DNA of 64,000 nt from the NCBI RefSeq assembly GCF_003711515.1, contig NW_021167080.1, forward strand, positions 4,222,381 through 4,286,380. The letters are read 5' to 3'. A program made the position numbers and the translations under genes. The DNA is from Sodiomyces alkalinus F11 (taxonomy: Eukaryota; Ascomycota; Sordariomycetes; Glomerellales; Plectosphaerellaceae). How positions within the stretch are numbered: position 1 is the stretch's first letter; the number at the start of each line of letters is the position of its first letter. The notes beneath the pieces were generated by a model, which saw only the letters and a program-made list of their open reading frames with translations, had not been told where the DNA came from and searched no databases. Positions 1-11,180 of the stretch are shown here, piece by piece.

Positions 1-1228
1 GTCGTTTGGGACAGCAGTAACTGGGCAGGATTACATTGAAGACTCGGAAGCCGACGATGAGCATATTATTCGAGAGCAGCTGGAGGATCTGGGAGGATGG
101 GACGACAGCAGAGCTCTCAACAGCGAATGCCTTTTGGCGATGGCGCGGGATGAGCTGACGCTTACGACGTCGGAGGCGGCGAGCCGCGCTTCTAGCAGAC
201 TGCGTCATCTAGAGCCGCCGCGGAAGAAGCAGAGGACCATATCTCCTGTGCCGCTCCAACTGGGCGGCCCTTCACGGCACCAACCGACGGACACATGGGC
301 CTTTGCGCGGGGCGCGTCGGAAGCCGCACCACCATCGGAAAGCATACGGCGGCCAGCCAGGTCTTCCCCGACGCCGAGGGCACAGAAGAACCCTGGCCCC
401 GGAACTCCTACGACATCCGGCCGACTATTAACAACAACTGTCTCAGCGCCGGCCAAGTCCTTGCGTGAAACCAGCCGTCAACCTGACGCCACGCCGAGGC
501 CGAGATTTACGCCACTGGCCGTGAATAGCTCGCGGTGGACTACAGTCAGCAACCCATCGAAATCTGGCAAAACACCGACGCCAAAGCCGGCGGCTCAGGA
601 TTCCTCGTCAACACAAAAGCAACGGAGTAAAAAGAAGCCTACGCCCCGGGCGAAGCAATCTGACGCCGACGAGGCCGAAGGGAAGGACGAAGGAGGGGAC
701 GGCAACGAAGGCGATCCAGTATACGAGGTCGAGCGGCTGGAGGCGACCAAGGTGCTCATGATCGGTGGCGAACCGGTGCGGCATTTCCTGGTGCGGTGGA
801 AAGGCGACTGGAGCCCGGACGAGAACCCCACGTGGGAACCCGAAGACAACATCCCGGCTGGCATGGCGCGGCGGTTCCTGAAGAAGGCAAAGGGGCTGGG
901 CCTCGACGGGGCGAGCGACGCGCCTGGCGCATCAGCATCACGGGCCGGTCTCTGGACGCAGCGGAAGTGGTCGAGCGTGTCGGAGGCTTTCGCGGGGAAC
1001 GTGGACGACGAGGAAGACGGCCACGGATCCGACAAGGCGAGCGAGCAGAGGGGGGATGATGGGTTCGTGGCCAAGACGGAGAAGGATGACGGGGATTACG
1101 GGGATGAGCTTCTCCTGGTCACGGATGATGGCTCGAACACGCTGGCGCCCATCTCGGGTCAAAGTGTTTTGAGTTGGGAATTGGCCATGGGACGGCGGTT
1201 CGGGGATGAGACTGGGATGGTGGGTTGA
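1..1228 (+). CDS. Chromodomain protein, 3' part (5' end outside window)
   Basis: The reading frame is open from base 2 to the TGA at 1226-1228 and has no in-frame stop on entering the window, so the gene starts upstream; 408 residues are visible. A low-complexity Ser/Pro/Lys-rich stretch is followed by a chromodomain at about nt 719-890: it begins YEVERLEATK, continues HFLVRWKG and ends with the PTWEPEDNI motif, giving the aromatic residues (Y, W, W) that cage methyl-lysine in this family. An acidic tail follows. Chromodomain proteins usually read methylated histone tails (for example H3K9me or H3K27me) in the nucleus; the mark read here is not decidable. A missing 5' part could carry a catalytic or second chromo-shadow domain. 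The domain call is firm, the subfamily is unknown. Confidence 0.8.
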   Translation, partial: SFGTAVTGQDYIEDSEADDEHIIREQLEDLGGWDDSRALNSECLLAMARDELTLTTSEAASRASSRLRHLEPPRKKQRTISPVPLQLGGPSRHQPTDTWAFARGASEAAPPSESIRRPARSSPTPRAQKNPGPGTPTTSGRLLTTTVSAPAKSLRETSRQPDATPRPRFTPLAVNSSRWTTVSNPSKSGKTPTPKPAAQDSSSTQKQRSKKKPTPRAKQSDADEAEGKDEGGDGNEGDPVYEVERLEATKVLMIGGEPVRHFLVRWKGDWSPDENPTWEPEDNIPAGMARRFLKKAKGLGLDGASDAPGASASRAGLWTQRKWSSVSEAFAGNVDDEEDGHGSDKASEQRGDDGFVAKTEKDDGDYGDELLLVTDDGSNTLAPISGQSVLSWELAMGRRFGDETGMVG

Positions 1229-2802
1229 TGATGATATATTAAGCCCATGAAGTCCACAACGGAAGAAGCCTTATTACTTTGTATTCTGGGCTTTGTGGTG
1301 CGTGGTGGCATTGGCATTGGCTTTGCTATTCTTTGTTTGCAGGGTTGTTCCGCATTCAGCCAACGCCTGGGAGTAGCCACCACCTCATTTATATTCACCT
1401 ACATATATTGCATATGTATGACTTCGAGACGCCTGGAGGATCCATGCCGGGGGAAGGAGAAGGGGTCAAGAAGAGAGGGAGTGTGTAAATGAAGGGAGGC
1501 GGCAAACAGACATTGCCTTGGGCTGGGGCAAGCGGCATAAGCGGATGATGAAGAGCAACGGGGAATTCAAAACAGCGAACAACACTCAATGTTAGACAGC
1601 CAGCTCTCACATCATCCTTCATCCTTCATGTCATGCAATTAGCAATTCCCAATATTGCACGGGATTTGCGACGCAAAGGCCATTGGAAGAGGTGGAGATG
1701 AAGTTTAGGTCCTACTAATAACCCTACGACTCGACTACCTTACCTTTGGTATCTCTCCACAGCACGACAGCTGGCAGCACCCACTGGACCTTCCAGTACC
1801 GGCAGCGTGATAGGAAGCTCATTTCGGATTGGTGGACTCTTGTTATCGCTATTCGGAATGGGCAAGTACTTTCAAGTATCCGTACCGATACAGAGTGCAT
1901 TACATATGTACTTACTTGGTCTGTAACTGGGCGAGTGGGTTTCTGGGGGTGGAGTAAAAGGGAGGAATAACCAATTGGACACGGACCCTTTCTGACAGGA
2001 CAGGACTAAAGTCCCCCAGCGTCTGGCGCAGTGCTGTGTCGGTCCACTTCAGCCCAGACTGACGTAATCCAAGCGCATCGTTCAGTATAGGGAACCTATC
2101 GGATCCGGCAAACGGTGAGGGTGAAGGGTGAAGGGCACGTGTACGTTGTACCTTAGAGGTTAAGGTAGGCATGGCCAACAAAGCCACCACCCTGCCCTGT
2201 TCCTTTGGGTTGCCCATCTGGACGGGACATCTATTCCTTCTCTTTACCTTATTACGTACTTGTCCTTCTGTCTTCCCTCCCCCCCGGGTCAGATCTTCCG
2301 TTTCAATTCACACTTGATCATCCAACTCACCTGAGCACTAACAACTACCTTAACATTATTGTCCTTTATTACTCCCGTCCTGCAAAACAATACGACACGC
2401 CACGGATAGAGATAATAGGCCATAAACTCATGTGACGATACTCCTATTTACGCTTTTCTCCCATCCAACTATTTAGCCTTGCCTTTGCCTTTTTTCCACT
2501 CCCTTCCCTTCAACCCTCTTCTCACCGCAAAGTACTACCATCTGCGACCGCGACTCTTCCCTCCCAATAACTTCCAACCCGATGCGCCGACCGTCATATC
2601 TACACCTACGTGCCGCACCATCTATCAGTATCGACATCATCTGGCATAAATCCTCCACTTGCCGCATCGTCTAGGTCTATCATAGGTCTTGGAAGTTGTC
2701 GCAAAGCTAGACGCCGCCAACTTTCTTCTCCACATTGGCCCATCTCCCCATCTCCGTCGCGATAGACCGACTTAGCTTGGAAACGTCTTTTCCAAATTCA
2801 CC
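1229..2802. other. Intergenic, no gene seen
   Basis: About 1.6 kb between the chromodomain gene and maf1. Short open frames here lack codon bias and family resemblance. The last 300 bases are pyrimidine-rich (runs of CCTT and CTTCC), as in fungal promoters and leaders, and probably hold the maf1 promoter and 5' UTR. No clear TATA box. Confidence 0.5.
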
Positions 2803-3971
2803 ATGAAGGTGCGCTGTCGCAAGGATACCGGTAGCCCATCATATCATTTACTCTTTCTCGAAAATACTGACAAGAATGGCATGGGCTGCTGCAGTACCTC
2901 CCGACGCAAGCCTTCGAGGCCGTGACGGGCGCTCTCAACTTCAATACGCCCGACTGCAGTGTCACGGGCGGATGCGACCTCTACACCACCAAGTCGTCCC
3001 GCGCCGATAAGAAGTTGTGGAAAGCCATCGACAAGGATCTCATGTCGCAGTATGCCGCTCTGCAAAAGCTCGGCTCAAGCCTCTCACCGCCTCAGCGCGA
3101 AGCCATGATGGCCACCTCCCCTGACATGAAGCTCTTCTCCCAATCGAGTCCGTTCGGCGCTCCGCTCACCGAAATACACAGCCGTCGCACGTTCGCCTAC
3201 CTGATCGCCACCCTCAACGCGAGCCACCAACACTACGACTTCTCCCACGTCCTCCGCCCCGCCGACTTCAAGCGCGAAAGGAACCTGCGCCGCGTCATGG
3301 TCAACTTGAACTCCATTCTGCAGACGTTGCGACCGCACCCCGAGACCCAGCCGGGGGATCCCACTTCGTCCGCCGCGATGGACCCCGCCGTGTGGGGCCC
3401 TCAGTGCTGGGCCATGATCGATAAGGAGATGCGCCTGAACCGATGCGCCATCTTTTCCTACTGCCCGGACGACGACCCCTTTGACGAGGACGAGTCCGCA
3501 TCCGCCATCTGGTCCACGCACTACTTCTTCTTCAACCGCCAGATGAAGCGCATCGCCTACCTCTACCTCCGCGTCGTGCCCGTCGTCTCGTCCCAGTGGC
3601 ACGCCCTGCGGCCCATGCTACCGTCCCGCAGGAGTAGCTCGGGCGCCAAGCGACCCCACGGCGAAAACTGGGACGCCATGACCGCCAACAAGCGAGCCAA
3701 ATACTGGCTGGGCGACCGCGACGCCGACGTCGTGCCCCCGCAGGACGACGACGAGATCCCCAACGACGGCTTCGTGTGGAACCGCGGCGCAGACGGCGAC
3801 CTCGTGTCTTTCCTCGACGAAGAGTATGCCGACGACGACTTGTACTATGACGAGGACGAAGAGGATGAAGATGACGAGGATGAAGATGAAGACGAATACT
3901 ACGATACCGACAGACGCAAGAGTATTGCACGGGGTATGAGCGAAGACCTGGTCGGTCATATGGAGATTTAG
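2803..3971 (+). CDS. maf1: Maf1, repressor of RNA polymerase III
   Basis: Exons 2803-2808 and 2895-3971 give 360 residues. The first exon codes only Met-Lys; an 86-nt intron (GTGCGC...CTGCAG) joins it to TACCTCCCG, producing MKYLPTQAFEAV, the conserved Maf1 N-terminus, directly followed by ALNFNTPDC and CDLYTTK (A box). The later blocks YDFSHVLRP and the W-x-I-D-KEM and SAIWS...YFFFNRQMKRI segments are the B/C boxes. Maf1 binds Pol III and blocks tRNA and 5S transcription under starvation or TORC1 inhibition, moving between cytoplasm and nucleus with phosphorylation. The C-terminus ends in a long Asp/Glu run (about residues 310-340), common in fungal copies. Identification is secure; the tiny first exon rests on splice consensus and conservation. 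Confidence 0.95.
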
Positions 3972-5439
3972 GCCCCGTCTTCCCTACGCTCCGTCATTCT
4001 TTCGCCGTGTCTCTCATTCTTCTCCCTTTTCCTTCTCACACTGCACTGTTCGGATTCGACGTTGGTCTGTGCCCTTTTTTCGTCTTTTTTTTTTCCTCTC
4101 CCCTTTTATTTTTCAAACATGAAAACCAGCCATCAACTGGCGAGTTTGGGACTTGAATTTTTTTCTTTCTTTTTTCTTGTTTGCGACACTTTATCTCTAT
4201 GAAAGCCGAGCCGAAGCAAGCGGAAGGAAGACGCATATGGTGTTGACGATGAACAATGGGCACACAGCGTGATGATACCCCCTCTCTATTTTCTCTTCTC
4301 TCTTCTGGCCGGGTGGCGCTGGCTGGAGTGTCAGGAGGCTATGTCTTCACGAAGGTGATGCCTATCGGATTCGGTTATCGGAAACGGAACGGAACGGAAC
4401 GGAACGGCAGGGAAGAGAATGCCAACGGATGAACCCCGGGTTGGGGGACAGTTTGGTACGGTACGGCGATGAAGGATACAAGGACACTAAGGATGCCAGT
4501 AGGGACGAGCATGGAGTTTTGGGCTACGCGGCTGTATTGCTTTCTTTTCTTCTTTTTTTTATTAAATATCACTTGGTCTCTCCTCTTCTAGTTTCTTCTG
4601 TTTTGTTGTTAATATGTTCCCTGGTAATGCGAGGAGAGAGACGTTCTCAGGGCAGCATGCAATATGACAGACAGACAGATGGACAAGTTGGACGCGACGA
4701 AGAGACTTCGCATGGCCTCATCTCTGGTGTAACCCTTGGGGTTTGCCTGTCTTTGTCTCTGAGTTCTCTATTCGCTTCAAATGCCAGAGTTTTCATTAGG
4801 GATCGGTTGCTGAAATAACAAGATCTCCTTTCCAGGGCAATGAGGCTTGGTGATATGCTCTGTATCGATGGCCTGCTGAGAGGAGCGCCCCTAATAAATA
4901 AGTCTTTGGACCTGAGCAAAGTGGTCTCTATGGGTATTCGCAGAGGGGTTTCAATGAGCTTTTGCCGTCCCTTTCGACTTATCGATCCGCGACCTATGCT
5001 GCGCCCATGTTGTCGCATCTCAAGGTATCCATCCCCTCCAAAAATTGAAACGACAAGAAAAAAGGAAGAAAAAAAGGGGGCACAAGAATCGTCCAAAGGT
5101 ATGTGTACATTCGCTATAAGATCCATCACCAAAAAAACGCCTGCTGCCATGTCCAATGTCCCGTATGTTTTGGTATTCCCGCCCCCGCGCCAAATGCAAG
5201 CAGAATCCCGAGATTTCTGACTTGATCGTCGAAATAAAAATAAAAAGTGAAAAAAGGAAGCAGAAAGGAGAAAGGGAAGGAAGGTGAAAGGTCAAAAAAG
5301 TAAAAAAAAAAAAAAACCCCCCATGATTGATCAGTAAGAATACAAATCAAATAGAAAAGGGAAAGCTGTCCTTGCTTGGCAGAGAAGAACTCCCTTCGAG
5401 GTTTAAAGTCGCGGGTGGCTCATCGCTACCACTATAATC
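3972..5439. other. Intergenic between convergent genes, no gene seen
   Basis: About 1.5 kb separating the 3' ends of maf1 (+) and sln1 (-), so it should hold both 3' UTRs and terminators. It is rich in T- and A-runs. A short (GGAAC)n repeat lies at about 4383-4405. Open frames at 4429-4818 and 4647-5156 overlap on opposite strands and look random. Confidence 0.5.
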
Positions 5440-8400
5440 TCAACTCCCTTCAGCCTCACTGTTGTTCTTCACACCATTGGTCTGCTTCGGCTCCCCCTGT
5501 TCTTGCCTGGCGTCGTGGATCTCCTCTTCTTCCGACGTGGCTTCTCCCGAAGTGTTGATTGTCGATTCGGGCTCCTCGGGGATGGTGGCAAACTTCATGA
5601 GCACCTGCTTGAGGGCGGGGCGGCGGATGGGTTTGCTGAGGAACTCGTCCATGCCGCTCTCCATGCACTCGCGGACGTTGCTCTCCTCCGAGAAGGCGGT
5701 GAGCGCGACGATGGGCGCCTTGTAGCCCATTTGGCGGATCAGCTTGGTCGACTGCAGGCCGTCGAGGTTGGGCATCTGGACGTCCATGAAGATGACGTCG
5801 AAGCGCATGTTGTTGTCCATGTTGGCCTTGACCAGGTCGAACGCCTCCTGGCCGTCCTTGGCGATGGTCACGTCGTAGATGTCTTCGAGCTTGAGCATCT
5901 TGCTCACCACCTCGATGTTGGTCGCGTTGTCGTCGGCCACCAGCACGCGCAGCTTCCCCGAGTCGGATTTGTTGGCCATGGCGCGCGAGATGGCCGCCAT
6001 GGAGTCTTGGGTGCTTCGCGGCGTGCTCGGCGTGGGGTTCATCGGGAAGTAGGGCTGCCGCAAGCCGACGAGCCTGGTGGCTTGGTGTCCCGCTACGCCA
6101 GCTACTTTAGTTTCGCTGGTCGCCTTGGTGGTATTGGGCGTCTGCGCAGTGCGCTGTACGATTTCCGTGGTGCCATCGACGGTGGCCACGCTGGCCGGTC
6201 TCGATTTGACGCTACTCGATGCTGTGCTAGATGTCCTGAGCAAAAGGCCATGCGTGGTTAGCGGTGGAGGATTTAAGAGAAAAAAAAAATGAAAAGAAAA
6301 AAAAGGAACTGAAAACGAACGGATGGATATACTTACATCTCGCGAACATACCGTAAGGGAATGTACACGGTAAAGACCGAGCCAACGCCAACGGTACTTC
6401 TTAGAGACACGGAGCCACCCATGAGATACGCCAGCTGGTGACAGATACTGAGACCGAGACCGGTGCCTCCAAACTTCTTACTCAAGCCCAGGTCGCCCTG
6501 GACGAAAGGTTCGAAGACGCGCTGCTGCAGATGCTCCGGAATGCCCGGCCCCGTATCCTCCACTTCGAACTCGAACATGAACGACTTGGCTCCAGGAGGC
6601 GGCGGGGTCGGCGAGCGCTCTTCCCCGGTCAAGTGCGGAGCAAACTTGGGCTCCATGGGGTTGATGGAGAGGGCCGTCCCTTTGGCCGCCGCCCCGAGGG
6701 TTGAGCCCGCCTTGGAACTAGACGAGTGGGCGGAGCTCCCGCCGGGCCTGTATCGGGACCTCGAGAGTTGTTTCGAGTCCCTGGAAAAGGACGACGGGCG
6801 GCTGTTGTCGTCGCCGCCGGAAGACGTCGTCTCGACCTCCCCGACGCACCTGATGCGAACGCTTACGGTTCCTCCTGGCGGGGTGAACTTGAGGCTGTTG
6901 CTCACGAGGTTGATGATGATCTGAAGGATTCGGTGCTGGTCGCCCCAGAGACACAGATCCTTGAGCCGGCCTGCACCATTGGGTCCCAGAGCGGGCAGCT
7001 TCTTGTCCGTGCTGACGCGCTCGACAGGAGGGTCGGATTCGATGGCCTCAGAGCTCGAGAAGTTAACAGATAACGTGATGCGGCCTTCGCGGACTTGCTT
7101 ATCGAAGATGGAGAGCACCTGGGTCCTGATATCGGCGAGTCTGAATTCCCTCTCCTCCAGGGCAAGCTGCTGTCCAATTTGATTCTTCGAGAAGCTCAGA
7201 AGGTCCTCGAGGAGATGCAACAGGAGGTCACCTGCAGGGAAAGTGTTAGTTGGTGTGTGCCGAAAACTGTAAAGAAGACTGGTCCCGCGCATAGTTACTT
7301 ACCCGACTTGTAGAGCGTTTTTAGGGATTGCTTGATCCTGGAAATGTCCGTCTCCTCCATGCAAACGGCGCACATGCCGAGAATGCCGTTGAGGGGTGTT
7401 TTGAGCTCATGCGAGATGTTTGCGATGAACAGCGTCTTGCTCTCGTTGGCAGCTTCGGCGGCTTTCTTGCTGATTTCCAGCTCCCTCGTCCGTTCCGCCA
7501 CCTTGTCGTCGAGGGAGGTGTATTGCTTGACCAGCTCGTCGCTCATGCCGTTGAAAAACTGGGTCAGCTCGCTGAGCTCGTCAATGATGAAATGTTTGCG
7601 GTCGTCCACTTTTCCGGGAATCTTGAAGGTGCGGCGGGCGGATTCCTGGTCGTGGTCCGTGGGCGGTCTCTCCTTGGCCCTGTAGCGGAAGATTTTGGAG
7701 ACGGCTGCCGCTGCCCAGCTGCCTTTCTGAGACCTCTGGGAGCGAGAAGAGATGGCGCCGGAGCCCGCAGTCGTCTCGTTCTCGTTCTCGTGTTCGTGTT
7801 CGTGTTCGTCCTCGTCATCATCAGAGGTACTGTCATAGCCAGGAGGCGCGATGGTCTTTTCCGTAGCAGCTTTGAGTCGCCGGATGGGCAGAACGCTAAG
7901 GTGGGCCAGGGGAAAGACCAAAACGATGACGAGCCCGGCGGTCCCGAACACGCAGCCCAGGATGATGTTTCGCAAGGTAACGGTCGGGGCGTCCACCTCG
8001 GATTTGGCCTGTTCGACGATGACCGTCCAATTCACCAGAGGGGTACTCGTCCTGGCGAAGCCGACAGCCACGGAGACGCCTTGCTCATTATGGGTGGCGA
8101 TCATGGAGCTGGCGTTATTAACGGTGTCATACCGGTCGGCGAACGAGTTGAGGACGGCGGGGAAATCTCTGGCGGGAAAAGGGACATTGTAACCACTGGA
8201 ATCGGGGGCGTCGCTGTCGGGATTAGAGCTGCGTTTGGAGTGTCTGTCGGCTTGGCCCTCGAGAGGACCAGGGGGCAGAATGAAACGGACGGGGTTTTCG
8301 CCGAAGACGTGCCTGTCGGGGATGTAGGTGTGATTGCTGGGAGGGTTGGCAGGATCGAAGCGGTTAGTGGGACCCGTAGGACCGACGAGCAACACGACGC

Positions 8401-9178
8401 CGGTCTCGCCTAGGCCTTCTCGCGACTCCTGCACGGCAAACAGGGACTCGGCGGAAAACACCATGGTGATGTAGCCGAGGATCCATTCGTTGCTGAACTG
8501 GTCCCGGATGGGGACGGTGACGGACATGAGCGCGTAGGTCTGGTTCACGACGAGGGGGCCCAGCAGGAGACCGCCGTTGGCCGAGACGCTAACACCTGGG
8601 AAGGCCTCGGCAGCGTAGGCCGGCTCGAGAGGCCGGCGCCGACTGGGTCGGCCCAAGTCTATATACGTGATGTTGGGATAGAGCTGCGGGGGGTAGCCTT
8701 CGGGCGAGTGGCTCAGGTAGGCAGGTTGGCCATCGGGGCGCGTGTGGGGGAGTCTGATGGGTTGGACATGGCTACCGGTGACGTTGACGAGGCCATTGGG
8801 GTCGCCGGTGACATTCCTCGAGTAGATCCTGCCTTGCAAGACACCAGTGAGGAAACCGACGCTGATGGCGCTGGAGAGGTCTAGCCTAGCGGCCTCCCAG
8901 TCGGCTTCGGCGGCATTGCCGGTGTAGAGACCGTAGAGGGAGCGCTGGATGAGGAGGCGGGAGGAGATGGTGAGGCAGCTGGACTGGGCGAGTTCGAGTT
9001 CGGCGGAGATCTTGGAGGCCTTGAGGGAGGCGGTCAATGCGAGTTGGGAGCCTTCGATGTTGTTGACGAAGCGGTTGACGAAGACCCAAACGGGGACAGA
9101 CAGGATCATCAAGCCGAGGAGAACGGCGAGGACGACGACAATGGCAAGCTGTTCTCGGATGGCGACCCTGATTGCCAT
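5440..9178 (-). CDS. sln1: Sln1-type (class VI) hybrid histidine kinase, osmosensor
   Basis: Three exons, read from 9178: 9178-7303, 7231-6337, 6235-5440, giving 1188 residues (yeast Sln1 has 1220). Introns: GTAAGT...CTGCAG and GTAAGT...GCTCAG. The ATG at 9178 gives [11 protein letters not shown], the usual Sln1 start; the frame upstream offers only a TTG. Order: TM1 (about residues 12-34), long extracellular domain with N-x-T/S sites, TM2 (about 405-428), HAMP-like and coiled region, HisKA with phospho-acceptor H590 ([13 protein letters not shown]), HATPase with N-box (about 728-746), DTGPG and GTGLGLS boxes, and a receiver with DD, phospho-acceptor D1075 (FMDVQMP) and K1125. Sln1 sits in the plasma membrane and feeds Ypd1-Ssk1 to the HOG MAP kinase pathway. 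An acidic His/Glu/Asn microsatellite follows TM2. All catalytic residues are present. Confidence 0.95.
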
Positions 9179-9235
9179 AGTCCCTGATTTACCCTGGGGT
9201 GGAACGCGAAGTCGACGCAGCGGTTCGGTTTCCAA

Positions 9236-11180
9236 ATCATGGTACGCGCAACTGAGCCGTCCCCTTCCTTTTCCCTTTCTTTTTCTTCTTTCCTTCTTTT
9301 TTCTTTCTTTCGCCCCTCCGTTTTCCGCCCCCGTCTCCCCTAGACGGAATAAGTGAACAATCGGTACGGTTGCTCCCAGGAAGGCCGGAGTGACTACCGG
9401 GTGATAGACAAAACCTCACCCAGAGCCAATCAATTGGGAGGTGAGTTGACTCTTATCCAAGGTGTTCACGGACAAAAAGTAGCGAGTAGTCCGTAAAGTA
9501 AAAAGAAACCCGGTCTGCCAGTGGGAGGATGTACGTTGTAGGTTGTAAGCTATCGGGCGTGCGGAGTACGTGTACCAGAGAGTCGAAGATCGGCGGAGGA
9601 GAAGGGAGGACGAGACAAGGATGAGGATAAGGAGGAGGAGGAGGAGGAGGAGGAGGAGGAAGAGGAAGAGGAAGAGGAAATGGTGCTGCGGGTTGAATTG
9701 CTAAGGTACCTTACCTTACGGAGTTCCAGTACCCAAGGTACAGTACATAATCATTACTCCGTACCTTCTTACCCTACTGCGAAGAGCAGAAGCGAAAAAG
9801 AAGAAAAAGAAGAAAAAAAAGAAAGAAGAAAGAAGAAAGAAAGAAAAATTGGTACGAGGGCGCGTACTCAGTAAGGTACAGGTATACCCGGAATGTTGGG
9901 GAGAATCCGGTGAAGGAGTTCGTGCTTGGATGTAGGAGGTACTTCGTACGCATTACGGATGCCTAGGATCGAGGAGGTACTGCATACAACAGTATCCAAA
10001 GGTACATACATTAGGTACCTTAGGTGGATGACTGGACCGCTCAAAGGGACAAGGGGTCGAAGAATCTGGACCCGTCTGCGTCGTTTCGGGGAGGGGGGAA
10101 ATGATCCCTGACTCGATGTCTTAATCTTTAATTTAACGATTAGTATAGTCGACTACGATCTCGGAGTCGTCCTAATACGGAATAGGTCCGGATAGCCACG
10201 ACCTGACCCACAGGGAGGGAAAGGAAAGTTAGTAAGGAATGCGCGATACGAAGTACGGAGGGAAGAAGTACGCTTCATTCTGGAACGATCAGTAGAAGCG
10301 CAAACTAATTACTTCTTCCTTTTAATTCGTAAATAACGAGAAGACGATTTTTGAGTTGCTGTTTTAAACGAACTGGGGAAAATGGGGTTACGCGCCTCGT
10401 CGAATCCTTCGGGATTTTTTTTTAATGGTCCCGCGAGTAAGAAGGGTAATGACCCACTTACCTTACTTGGTTCGCTGACTAATCTCCCAGTACAGTATCC
10501 GTACAACATAATGCGCTGGCACGGACACTTCGCGCACCTCTAAGTACCTAAGGTACCTTATATTCCGCTCAACTCCCACTCTATAAAGTACCTAGGTAGA
10601 AAACTACAAGAGTTTTTAAGGACAAAAAGACAGTAAAATGGAAGACGTGATGAATGGTGAAATAGGGGAAGTGCAAGATAAGCGAAAGAAGGGATAGAGC
10701 ACTATGCCACTTCCAGCAGCTCGACTAAAGGTCTAGGCCATTCCACAGAATATGTACCTACGAAGTATCTATGTATTAGGCTGAGCTTGCTCGGTGAAAA
10801 AGAAGTCTGTGCGTTTCACCTGGGCCGTTATATATTAGTCAGGACATGATTGTTGGTTGGTCCATCTTCCGTCACTCCAAGCTCGTGATACCTCGATCAC
10901 CGTAGCAAGAAATCGACACGAGTCAAGGGCACTAAGAACATAATTGCTAGAAATCCATTGACAAACGTTATTGCTTTCCATATTATTTGTCTGCTCCCAG
11001 CACGTGCGTATTCCCCAAATCAGTCCATCACTTAGGACATGAAAGCACCGCCCCATCATTGCCCATTGCCCTCATCAACGTCGTCATCATCATAAAGGAA
11101 TGGAATACAAGGAAGAGAATGAGACATGTAGGAAAAAATAAAGACAAATAGGAAAAGTCCTGGGGCGCCCAAAAGGCCCG
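9236..11180. other. Intergenic: sln1 upstream region and F-box gene 3' side
   Basis: About 1.9 kb with no credible gene. It contains purine tracts (9620-9680 GAG-rich, 9790-9846 GAA-rich), two exact AAGGTACCTT palindromes (9703-9712, 10550-10559), a related TAGGTACCTTA at 10012-10022, and many GTAC-containing words. The part near 9240-9700 should include the sln1 promoter. Confidence 0.5.
9620..9680. repeat. GAG-rich purine microsatellite
   Basis: A run of GAG and AGG triplets broken by a few A-rich units, all purine on the + strand. It lies about 450-500 bp upstream of the sln1 start codon. A second purine tract (GAA/GAAA units) lies at 9790-9846. Confidence 0.8.

Noticed and set aside
4647..5156. 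169-residue minus-strand frame between maf1 and sln1
   Set aside because: Lies in the 3' flanks of two convergent genes, poor codon use, no similarity.
5503..6261. Antisense frame over the Sln1 receiver domain
   Set aside because: His/Val/Asp/Leu-rich mirror of conserved receiver codons; spans a real intron.
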